Assembly (NCBI GenBank): GCA_035765135.1
Contig: DASTYE010000182.1
Coordinates: 1 to 8,872, forward strand
DNA from: JAICNG01 sp035765135
GTDB lineage: Bacteria; Gemmatimonadota; Gemmatimonadetes; Gemmatimonadales; Gemmatimonadaceae
DNA length: 8,872 bases
Direction of reading: 5' to 3'
Positions 1 to 5,467 of this stretch are shown here, one piece after another. A model generated the notes under the pieces. The model ran no database searches, was not told the origin of the DNA, and saw only the letters and a program-made list of their open reading frames with translations. The position numbers were made by a program, and so were the translations under genes. Position 1 is the first letter of the stretch. Every line of letters begins with the position of its first letter.

Positions 1-300
1 CTTGGTCGCGGAGAATGTGACGTCGTCGATTCGCGTCGGCCGGGCAGCTGGCCGGAGATGCTCGCCGCGGTGCTGCAGTCACGCGGGCGACGCACGGATG
101 ATGTGCAGCGCTGGCTGGGTGATCGCTCGTACAGCGTGCGCTACAACGATCGCGATCGCGACGGTCAGCCCGAGCGCGCGATGTGGTACGATCGCGCGGG
201 ACAGCTCCTCCAGGAGTGGGTGGATGCCGATCGTGACGGGATCGCGGACACGGTGCGCTCGTACCGAGAGGGGAAGCTCATTCGCGTCTACGAGAGATGA
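1..300 (+). CDS. 3' end of a DxDxDG-repeat protein, function unknown (5' truncated)
   Basis: The reading frame is open from base 1 and stops at TGA 298-300, so the gene starts upstream of the window; 99 residues are visible. They contain two diverged units of about 25 residues, each with an acidic loop of the form D-x-D-x-D-G (visible residues 50-55 and 75-80), followed by a hydrophobic or aromatic stretch with W/Y-D/E and G-x-L. Such loops resemble the calcium-binding loops of EF-hand or thrombospondin type 3 repeats, which are common in secreted or surface proteins. No signal peptide can be judged because the N-terminus is missing. The ATG at 58 is probably internal, since coding-like sequence continues upstream without a stop. 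I do not recognise a specific family, and calcium binding is only an inference from the loop pattern. Confidence 0.6.
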   Translation, partial: LGRGECDVVDSRRPGSWPEMLAAVLQSRGRRTDDVQRWLGDRSYSVRYNDRDRDGQPERAMWYDRAGQLLQEWVDADRDGIADTVRSYREGKLIRVYER

Positions 301-307
301 CCTTCCG

Positions 308-448
308 GTCGACGGCAAAGACGTCAGAGTTCAGAATTCAGAATTCGGATTTCAGACAAAACAAGCGGGGAGCCGAGCATCTGGCTCCCCGCGGCCGTTC
401 TGAACTCTGAATTCTGAATTCTGACATCTGACGTCTCTGCCGTTGACC
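308..448. repeat. Inverted heptamer array, copy 1
   Basis: The left arm (320-354) is five heptamers of the form GANNTC plus a purine linker: GACGTCA, GAGTTCA, GAATTCA, GAATTCG, GATTTCA. The right arm (401-435) is five heptamers T+GANNTC: TGAACTC, TGAATTC, TGAATTC, TGACATC, TGACGTC. The arms are inverted about a 46-bp centre holding a perfect 10-bp stem. Outside the arms the ends also match as inverted sequence: GTCGACGGC (308-316) against GCCGTTGAC (439-447). Each core GANNTC is palindromic apart from NN, so the linker base (A/G on the left, T on the right) gives the arm its direction. The element fills the gap between the DxDxDG-repeat gene and the helicase. Its right end contains a TTG (443) that could be mistaken for the helicase start. 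Confidence 0.9.
365..392 (-). terminator. Perfect 10-bp stem-loop, intrinsic terminator on the minus strand
   Basis: GCGGGGAGCC (365-374) pairs perfectly with GGCTCCCCGC (383-392) around an 8-nt loop. On the plus strand the sequence after the stem is not T-rich. On the minus strand the stem is followed by TTGTTTTGT (364 down to 356), as in a classic Rho-independent terminator. Both flanking genes are on the plus strand, so the functional orientation is puzzling. The stem may still end upstream transcription in concert with the surrounding heptamer arms, which extend the hairpin. Confidence 0.7.
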
Positions 449-517
449 CTGAACGCCCTCACCCTTGACAGCGTCAGCGGTTACACTTGGGGAACCTTCC
501 TTGCACGGCAACCTGGC

Positions 518-3151
518 ATGCGCCCAGTCCGGGACCACTATCTCCCGCCCGACCATGACGCGTTCGTTGCGGCCGAGCCGCCAACCGGACGCGTCATCGT
601 CATCGCGCCGACGCGCGCGGCGTGCGAGACCATCGAGCTGGCGCTCGGACTGCACATCGAGACGGTGCTGGAGCGCGAGCATGGCGGGGAAGTACGCGAG
701 CTGGCCAGAAGCGGAAAAGGGTTCGGCATCGTCGCCGGAACCGGCACCGGCAAGACGCTCGCGATCCGCCCCATAGCCGAATCGATTCTCGGAACCACCC
801 TCAAGGTCGGCGTCGTCAATCGCGAGCGCGAAGCCACGCCCGAGACGCCATCGTGGAACGTCGTCATCGTGACGACCGGGATCGCCCGGCGCTGGTTCCA
901 GGATGGGGACATTCTGCGGCAGGACACACTCGTCGTCGATGAGATCCACCAGACGTCGGCGGAGCTCGAGCTCTGCCTCGCGTTAGGCAAGCGGGTCGGC
1001 AACCGGTTCATCTGGCTCTCGGCCACCGTGGACCCGACGTTTTACGCCAGATATCTCGATTCGGCCGCCGTCATCGAAAGCTCCGCGTTCGATCCCGCGA
1101 GGGCGGCCAAGGTGACGGTCGTCAACAAGGATCCAGTGCGGTTCCTCGACGACCGCTTGCTCCAGCGCTTTCAGAAGGAGCGCCGGGGTGTCGGCGTGTT
1201 TCTGCCCACTCGCGCCGGGGTGGAGGAAGTCGCGGAGGATGTGAGCACGCGATCGCCGCGTATCGAGACGGCGTTCTACCATGGTGGCGAGCCGATCCGC
1301 GTCATTCGCCCCTTTCTCGAAGGCGAGGTTCGCAAGCCGTATCTCCTGTCCATGACCGCCGCCGGCCAGAGCGCGCTCAACGTTCGCGGACTCGACACCG
1401 TCATCATCGATGACACGCGTTTCACGAACATCATCGAGGGCGGGAAGAACGTCCTGACGCGCACGCACCTCGGCGCGAACGAAATCCTCCAGATGGCGGG
1501 ACGCGTGCACGGTCGCGTCGAGGGAGGTCGCGTCTTCATCCTGTCCGACCGGGAGATCGTCTTCTCCCAGCTGCGTCCCACGGAGCCCGAGTTCCAGCTC
1601 GCCGGCGACTCCGAGCGTGTCGCGATCACCTGCGCCGATCTCGGTGTGCGCGCCGATGAGCTCGAGCTTCCGGTCCCGCTCGACCGTGTCGCCTATCGAG
1701 AAGCGCTCGCCCGGCTCGTGTCGCGGGGGATCATCGATGATCGCGGGCGTCTCTCGCAGTACGGAAAGACGGTCGAGGCGCTGCCGGTGGATCGCGCGTG
1801 GGGAGAGCTGATCGTCCACGCCGACGACGCGCTGATCCCGTATCTGGCGGTGATGAGCTCGGTCGAGTCGTTGCACCGCATGACGCGCGACGACCGCAAT
1901 CTCGAAGGCCTCGTCGTCGCGGGGAGCGATCATCTCACTGCGTATAACGTCTACGCCGAGGCGTTCCGGAAATACGGGTCGGTCGGCGCGGTGTACGGGC
2001 TTCCCAGACATCTCTTCGACGACGGTATAGATGAATGGGCCGAGCATCGCGGAGTCCTCGTGAAGGCGATCGAGGACATTGCTCTCGGGATGGCGAGCGT
2101 CTATCGCAACCTCGAGATGCGTCTGCCTGACGAGATGCCGGTCGCGGCCGATGGAGTGCTCCGCAAATTCCAGGAGCTGCTCGCGCGCATCATGCCGTTC
2201 GACCTCGTGATCGACGAGATGACGGCAGACGGCGAGGAAGCCCGCGTCTCCAAGACGAGCGTGGCCGGCAGCTGGGGCGCCATCGCCGGCGAGCTGCGCT
2301 ACTTCGCCGACCGCATGGGCGTTCCGCGCGCGTCGATCGAGGGGACGCAGATTCCACTCGGACTCATCCGGAAAAACGCGACGCGCGGTGGTGTCGAAAT
2401 CGCGTTCGACCCCGACCGCAAACGCGCCCCGCTCGCCGTGCGGCGCGCGGTCGAGTACTACGGGTTCGTGCTCGAGCGGGACATCGAGCCGATTGACGGT
2501 GTCTTTCCGGATGATGTTGCCGACATCGCGCGCAGCACGCTGGCCGAGGCGGCCGCCCGATTCGAGGCGCGACATCGCTCACTGAAGGAGCTGCGCCCTC
2601 GGGTCGAGGAGATTCGGGAGGTGTGGCGCCGGAGTGGGGGACGCACGGCGAAGCTCGGCACCAGGGAGCTGGCGGCGCTCTTCGGCGAGCAGATTCGCCA
2701 CATCCGCTCGTACGAGGAGTTTCGGGCGACTCCCTTGACGGTTGATGTTGACGCCCTCGTCCCGCCGGCGGAGCGCGCGCGGTGGATGGCGCTCCCCGAT
2801 GCCGTGACGATTCGGGACCGGGATGTGCCTATCGAGTACGGTGTCGAGGAGGGTGTTGGCGGCGTCGCGCGGCTGCGGCTCCCGGAGAAGATGGCCCGCA
2901 CGCTGGTCGAGGCCGAGCTGCCGACGCTGGATCGGCCGCTGCGGTTCGTGGTGACGCGCGGGCAGCGCGGTGCGGTGCGGGCCGCCACGCTCGACGAGCT
3001 GCAGGATCTCCTGGATCGCCCGTGGGCACCTGACGAGGAGCGGGAAGAGCGTCCGCGTCGCCATCGGGGGCAACAGCGGCGCGCGCAGTTCAGCTCGGAG
3101 CGCGGACGTCCCCGCGAGCGGGCTGGCCGCTCACGTCGTCGGCGTCGCTGA
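518..3151 (+). CDS. DEAH/HrpA-like ATP-dependent RNA helicase (DEIH box)
   Basis: This 877-residue superfamily 2 helicase probably unwinds or remodels RNA or ribonucleoprotein using ATP in the cytoplasm. Visible motifs, numbered from ATG 518: Walker A GTGTGKT (74-80), motif Ib TTGIARR (about 119-125), motif II DEIH (141-144) in place of DEAH, motif III SAT (168-170), YHGG (254-257), a motif V region (about 280-299) and motif VI QMAGRVHGR (325-333), a variant of QRxGRxGR. Residues about 390-455 resemble the winged-helix/HA2 region of HrpA-type proteins, with an L-x-x-x-G-x-x-x-x-L-P pattern. The last 35 residues contain 16 arginines, a likely RNA-binding tail. The frame can be extended to TTG 443, but that codon lies in the end of the heptamer element, so ATG 518 is preferred; neither start has a clear Shine-Dalgarno sequence. 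The gene is shorter than E. coli HrpA (about 1300 residues). The 3' end overlaps the convergent GNAT gene by 21 bp. Confidence 0.85.
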   Translation: MRPVRDHYLPPDHDAFVAAEPPTGRVIVIAPTRAACETIELALGLHIETVLEREHGGEVRELARSGKGFGIVAGTGTGKTLAIRPIAESILGTTLKVGVVNREREATPETPSWNVVIVTTGIARRWFQDGDILRQDTLVVDEIHQTSAELELCLALGKRVGNRFIWLSATVDPTFYARYLDSAAVIESSAFDPARAAKVTVVNKDPVRFLDDRLLQRFQKERRGVGVFLPTRAGVEEVAEDVSTRSPRIETAFYHGGEPIRVIRPFLEGEVRKPYLLSMTAAGQSALNVRGLDTVIIDDTRFTNIIEGGKNVLTRTHLGANEILQMAGRVHGRVEGGRVFILSDREIVFSQLRPTEPEFQLAGDSERVAITCADLGVRADELELPVPLDRVAYREALARLVSRGIIDDRGRLSQYGKTVEALPVDRAWGELIVHADDALIPYLAVMSSVESLHRMTRDDRNLEGLVVAGSDHLTAYNVYAEAFRKYGSVGAVYGLPRHLFDDGIDEWAEHRGVLVKAIEDIALGMASVYRNLEMRLPDEMPVAADGVLRKFQELLARIMPFDLVIDEMTADGEEARVSKTSVAGSWGAIAGELRYFADRMGVPRASIEGTQIPLGLIRKNATRGGVEIAFDPDRKRAPLAVRRAVEYYGFVLERDIEPIDGVFPDDVADIARSTLAEAAARFEARHRSLKELRPRVEEIREVWRRSGGRTAKLGTRELAALFGEQIRHIRSYEEFRATPLTVDVDALVPPAERARWMALPDAVTIRDRDVPIEYGVEEGVGGVARLRLPEKMARTLVEAELPTLDRPLRFVVTRGQRGAVRAATLDELQDLLDRPWAPDEEREERPRRHRGQQRRAQFSSERGRPRERAGRSRRRRR

Positions 3152-3685
3152 GCGCAGCGTCGCGAGCTCCGGCTCGTCGATCTCGACGGTGTAGAGCTCT
3201 TCCTTGTACGGCGCGAATCCTCGCTTCAGGTAGTTAGGTAGCGCCGCTGGATCGTCGAGCGTACACGTGTGCAACCACACGCGCGACGTCCCCTGCTCCC
3301 ACGCCCGCTCGACCGCGGCGGTGAGCATGAGCTTGCCGAGACCGCGGCGCGTGAACTCGGGAAGAAGCCCGAAGTACGCGATCTCCGTCGAGTCATCGCC
3401 GTGACGCTCGAGCTCCGCATAACCGGCGGGAGCGCCATCCACATACATCACCCAGAGAGAAACCGCGTCGTTGGCGAGACGCGCGCTGACCTGCTCGTCG
3501 CTCCAGGAAAGCCGGTCCACCCAGTGGTGCGGGCGCCCGACCTCACGATAGAGGTAGCGGAAAAAGGACACGGGGCAGCCGTCCACCCTCTCGAACCGGA
3601 CGTGCGAGTCGTCGGCGTGATAGGAGCGCAGCGCGTCGGGGCTGCGCATCTCGAGGTAGGTGCGGGTGACGGAGATTCTCGGCAT
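3131..3685 (-). CDS. GNAT-family N-acetyltransferase
   Basis: This 184-residue protein probably transfers an acetyl group from acetyl-CoA to an amine; the substrate cannot be read from the sequence. The GNAT core is visible: a beta strand with LWVMYVDGAPAGYAEL (about 77-92), then EIAYFGLLPEF (101-111), then the acetyl-CoA pyrophosphate loop T-R-R-G-L-G (112-117) and the following helix. The usual first residue of that loop, Q or R, is T here. The C-terminal part has YLKRGF (about 152-157), the usual strand-turn of GNAT domains. The length fits a single-domain GNAT enzyme. The start at 3685 is backed by a -10 like element 9 nt upstream. The stop lies inside the 3' end of the convergent helicase gene, a 21-bp tail-to-tail overlap with no room for a conventional terminator between the two. 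Confidence 0.85.
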   Translation of the reverse strand: MPRISVTRTYLEMRSPDALRSYHADDSHVRFERVDGCPVSFFRYLYREVGRPHHWVDRLSWSDEQVSARLANDAVSLWVMYVDGAPAGYAELERHGDDSTEIAYFGLLPEFTRRGLGKLMLTAAVERAWEQGTSRVWLHTCTLDDPAALPNYLKRGFAPYKEELYTVEIDEPELATLRSATPTT

Positions 3686-3694
3686 GGCGGATGG

Positions 3695-3723
3695 ATTCTA
3701 CGCGTTCGGGCTTGCCGTGGCAG
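3695..3723 (-). promoter_or_regulatory. Candidate promoter of the GNAT gene, near-leaderless
   Basis: Read on the minus strand, CTGCCA (3723-3718) is followed after 17 nt by TAGAAT (3700-3695), one mismatch from TATAAT. Only 9 nt separate TAGAAT from the ATG at 3685, so the transcript would start within about 2-3 nt of the start codon. The -35 matches consensus at only four of six positions. No Shine-Dalgarno sequence is present, which fits a leaderless message. Confidence 0.45.
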
Positions 3724-3737
3724 GGGCCGACTGGGAC

Positions 3738-3850
3738 GAAACGGCAACGACGTCAGCGGTCGGATGTCAGATGTCGGAGCTCAGAAAAGTCGTTGTGGTT
3801 CACTGACTTCTGACATCTGACGTCTGATCTCTGACGTCTCGGCCGTTGAC
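3738..3850. repeat. Inverted heptamer array, copy 2
   Basis: The left arm (3749-3783) is GACGTCA, GCGGTCG, GATGTCA, GATGTCG, GAGCTCA. The right arm (3804-3838) is TGACTTC, TGACATC, TGACGTC, TGATCTC, TGACGTC. As in copy 1 there are exactly five units per arm, the outermost unit on each side is GACGTC, and the right end runs on into GCCGTTGAC (3842-3850). The left end, ACGGCAAC (3741-3748), is an imperfect counterpart. The 20-bp centre (3784-3803) has no strong hairpin, unlike copy 1. The element lies between the divergently transcribed GNAT and TetR genes, so it is not simply a terminator for convergent genes. Confidence 0.88.
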
Positions 3851-3974
3851 TTTTGCCCCGAACTGAGTGGTCCAAAAAGCGATCAAACAGGGACGAAATC
3901 TCTAATCTTCCGAAATGTGAGCGATCTTGTAACCTAGTTTTTGCACTACACTTACATAAACAAACGTCCTTCCG
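3851..3974. other. AT-rich intergenic stretch upstream of the TetR gene
   Basis: No gene is visible here. Bases 3901-3960 are 39/60 A+T, against well under half for the rest of the window. The stretch holds several TANNNT-like hexamers (around TACACT and TACATA, about 3947-3957) but no well-spaced -35/-10 pair that I can support. TGGTCCAA (3868-3875) is the reverse complement of TTGGACCA in the TetR promoter. Together with the heptamer array it fills the gap between the GNAT and TetR starts. Confidence 0.6.
3862..3875 (-). promoter_or_regulatory. Candidate upstream operator (diverged) for the TetR protein
   Basis: On the minus strand this reads TTGGACC-ACTC-AGT. Its first half is identical to the left half of the site in the TetR promoter (TTGGACC at 3982-3988), and the second half only partly matches GGTC. 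It lies about 110 bp upstream in inverted orientation. A second, weaker site for the same repressor is plausible but unproven. Confidence 0.3.
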
Positions 3975-4003
3975 TTGACAGTTGGACCAGCCGGTCTTAC
4001 TCT
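3975..4003 (+). promoter_or_regulatory. Promoter of the TetR gene, predicted leaderless
   Basis: A perfect -35 TTGACA (3975-3980) is followed by a 17-bp spacer and a -10 TACTCT (3998-4003). The predicted transcription start falls at about 4010-4012, on or next to the A of ATG 4012. The bases just before the ATG are a run of C with no Shine-Dalgarno sequence, which supports leaderless translation from this ATG. Confidence 0.75.
3983..3998. promoter_or_regulatory. Candidate TetR autoregulatory operator GACC-N4-GGTC
   Basis: GACC (3985-3988), AGCC, then GGTC (3993-3996) form a dyad lying entirely between the -35 and -10 hexamers, so a bound dimer would exclude RNA polymerase. As I recall, TetR proteins of the NemR and LmrA/YxaF group bind sites of the AGACC-N4-GGTCT type, and the repressor encoded just downstream looks like that group. 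The half-sites are short, so the call rests on position plus family. Confidence 0.55.
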
Positions 4004-4011
4004 ATCCCCCC

Positions 4012-4623
4012 ATGAGCACCGACCGCCGCGCCCGCATTCTCGAAGCCGCTTCGAATCTCATCTGTCAACGCGGATATCAGCAGACTTCCGTTGACGATGT
4101 GATTCGCGAGGCGGGTCTCTGCGGCAAGGGGCATTTCTACCACTACTTCAAGTCGAAGGAAGAGCTCGGCTACGCCGTCGTCCAGTATACGTTCGAGCAG
4201 TTTGCCGAAGAGGGGCTCGCGATCCTGCGTAATCCGATGGTCGATCCCTTCGAGCGTCTCGAGCGTTTCATCGATGCCGAGGTAGCGGCTCACGCCGAGC
4301 AGGAGTGCCGGGGTGGATGTCCATTCGCCAATCTCGCGAACGAGCTGGCGGATGACCACGAAGGGTTCCGGAAGCAGCTCGCGACCGTCTTCGAGCGATG
4401 GTCCGGACAGCTGCAGTCGGTGTTGTGGGAAGCTCGACCTCAGCTTCGCGATGACGTGGACATTGGCCGAATGGCGCGGTTCATCATCGCGACGATCGAG
4501 GGTGGGCTGATGATGTCGCGTGTGACGCGCGACGTCCGTCATCTGGAAGCAATCGGGGAGGAACTGAAGAGATTCATCGCCGCCCAGCGGCGCGAACCAT
4601 CGGTGGTGTCCGTCGTTTCTTGA
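4012..4623 (+). CDS. TetR/AcrR-family transcriptional repressor with a CRGGC cysteine pair
   Basis: This 203-residue cytoplasmic DNA-binding protein has a TetR_N helix-turn-helix at about 7-53, including TSVDDVIREAGLCGKGHFYHYFKSKEEL (read in part; about 25-52), the family hallmark. The C-terminal ligand domain contains E-C-R-G-G-C-P-F (98-105) followed by ANLANELAD. A G-C-P/L motif at this place is typical of the NemR/AcuR/YxaF-like branch. In NemR a cysteine in this region senses electrophiles or oxidants; whether C99/C103 do so here is inference. The start is ATG 4012 rather than TTG 3982, because 3982 lies inside the promoter spacer. The gene stands 43 bp upstream of an ECF sigma gene on the same strand, so it probably controls its own operon. 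The C-terminal ~10 residues are serine/valine-rich and look dispensable. Confidence 0.88.
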   Translation: MSTDRRARILEAASNLICQRGYQQTSVDDVIREAGLCGKGHFYHYFKSKEELGYAVVQYTFEQFAEEGLAILRNPMVDPFERLERFIDAEVAAHAEQECRGGCPFANLANELADDHEGFRKQLATVFERWSGQLQSVLWEARPQLRDDVDIGRMARFIIATIEGGLMMSRVTRDVRHLEAIGEELKRFIAAQRREPSVVSVVS

Positions 4624-4633
4624 AGCCGACCCC

Positions 4634-4651
4634 GCCTCGACAACCCGAGGC
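4634..4651 (+). promoter_or_regulatory. Small hairpin between TetR and sigma genes
   Basis: GCCTCG (4634-4639) and CGAGGC (4646-4651) form a perfect 6-bp stem with a 6-nt loop, ending 4 nt before the Shine-Dalgarno GGGAG (4656-4660) of the sigma gene. There is no T tract, so it is not an intrinsic terminator. It could adjust the relative expression of the two genes, or be chance. Confidence 0.35.
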
Positions 4652-4666
4652 AGCCGGGAGACCGAG

Positions 4667-5293
4667 ATGATGACGTTGGAAATGGCCAGGATGCGCGAAC
4701 TAGCCGGAGCGGGAGACGGCTCCGCCGCGCCAACATCGCCCCTCAGCCGCGCCGAGCGTCGCGCGCAGTTCGAACGCGAAGCCCTCGTGCATCTCGATGC
4801 CATGTATAGCTTCGCCCTCAAGCTCGCGCGCTCCCGCGACGACGCCGAGGACCTCGTTTCAGACACCATCCTCCGCGCCTTCGATCGGTGGGAGCAGTAT
4901 CAGCTCGGCACGAACGTCCGCGCGTGGCTGTTCACGATCCTCTACCACACGTTCGTCAGCCGGAAGCGCCGGATCGAGGCGCGTGAGGTGCAGCTTCCCG
5001 AGGAGGCAGATGGCTGGTCGGCGTTCGAGGCCGTCGGCGACGCGGATCCCGAGGGCAGATTCTACGACTCGTTCATCGACGAGGAAGTGATGCGCGAGAT
5101 CGACAAGCTCCCCGAGGACTATCGGACGGCGGTCGTTCTGAGCGACATCCACGGCCTCCGCTACGCGGAGATCGCGGAGATCCTCGGGATCCCTGAAGGA
5201 ACGGTGAAGTCACGTCTCTTCCGCGGGCGGCGGATTCTGCAGAAACGCCTGGTGGATTACGCGGTGGAAATGGGGTACGTGAAGGCGAGGTAG
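4667..5293 (+). CDS. ECF-type RNA polymerase sigma factor (RpoE/SigR-like)
   Basis: This 208-residue group 4 sigma factor directs RNA polymerase to stress-type promoters. Region 2 spans about 36-103, with LARSRDDAEDLVSDTILRAF (53-72) and GTNVRAWLFTILYHTFVSR (81-99) for core binding and -10 melting. Region 4 spans about 140-195, with LPEDYRTAVVLSDIHGL and the helix-turn-helix AEILGIPEGTVKSRLFRGR (170-188) for -35 recognition. The GTN-x-x-AWLF signature resembles the SigR/RpoE group that is usually held by a zinc anti-sigma factor; no anti-sigma gene is adjacent. GGGAG at 4656-4660 with 6-nt spacing supports ATG 4667. The first ~30 residues are a low-complexity extension, so a later start such as Met 6 or Met 9 is possible. 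The stop TAG (5291-5293) lies inside the first unit of the nonamer array. It is likely co-transcribed with the TetR gene. Confidence 0.9.
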   Translation: MMTLEMARMRELAGAGDGSAAPTSPLSRAERRAQFEREALVHLDAMYSFALKLARSRDDAEDLVSDTILRAFDRWEQYQLGTNVRAWLFTILYHTFVSRKRRIEAREVQLPEEADGWSAFEAVGDADPEGRFYDSFIDEEVMREIDKLPEDYRTAVVLSDIHGLRYAEIAEILGIPEGTVKSRLFRGRRILQKRLVDYAVEMGYVKAR

Positions 5294-5467
5294 TCGAGGT
5301 AGTCGAGGTCGTCGAGGTCGTCGAGGTCGTCGAGGTGATCGAGGAGACTTCATGGCGCCGTGGGCAACCTTGATCACCTCGACTTCGCGCGGTCGAGGTA
5401 TCAAGTGCCTCAATCGCGATGAAGTCACCTCGATGACCTCGACGACCTTGACGACCTCGACACCTTA
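5287..5467. repeat. Inverted nonamer array 1 (convergent gene ends)
   Basis: The left arm (5287-5340) is six units of GAGGTNGTC; the last, GAGGTGATC, is altered. The right arm has a partial GTCACCTC (5424-5431), three full units of GAYGACCTY (5432-5458) and a degenerate last unit (5459-5467). Nested inside are GACTTCAT (5346-5353) with ATGAAGTC (5419-5426), a perfect 8-bp pair, and an inner pair 5369-5383 with 5392-5405, complementary except for one extra C. The whole can fold into a long branched hairpin. The stop codon of the sigma gene (TAG 5291-5293) and that of the convergent CGNR gene (TAA, reverse of 5465-5467) both lie within the outermost units. A bidirectional terminator role is likely, although no T tract is present. 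Confidence 0.88.

Noticed and set aside
308..448. Heptamer elements as insertion sequences or MITEs with a transposase source
   Set aside because: No transposase, no target-site duplication could be seen, and the arms are made of tandem units rather than conserved terminal repeats. Non-autonomous mobility is not excluded.
465..487. TTGACA (465-470) with TACACT (482-487) as a helicase promoter
   Set aside because: The spacer is only 11 bp, too short for a sigma-70 type promoter; no better -10 is found at 16-18 bp.
443..517. TTG 443 as the start of the helicase
   Set aside because: The codon belongs to the conserved end of the heptamer element (CCGTTGAC), there is no ribosome site, and the 25 extra residues do not look like part of the helicase fold. 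It remains possible.
983..2575. 530-codon open frame on the minus strand opposite the helicase
   Set aside because: It is antisense to a gene with clear helicase motifs, shows no recognisable domain, and long antisense frames are normal in GC-rich coding DNA.
3269..3820. 183-codon plus-strand frame opposite the GNAT gene and running into heptamer array 2
   Set aside because: The GNAT reading has family motifs; this frame has none and its 3' part translates repeat sequence.
3982..4011. TTG 3982 as the start of the TetR gene
   Set aside because: It lies inside the 17-bp spacer of a near-consensus promoter and would be upstream of the transcription start.
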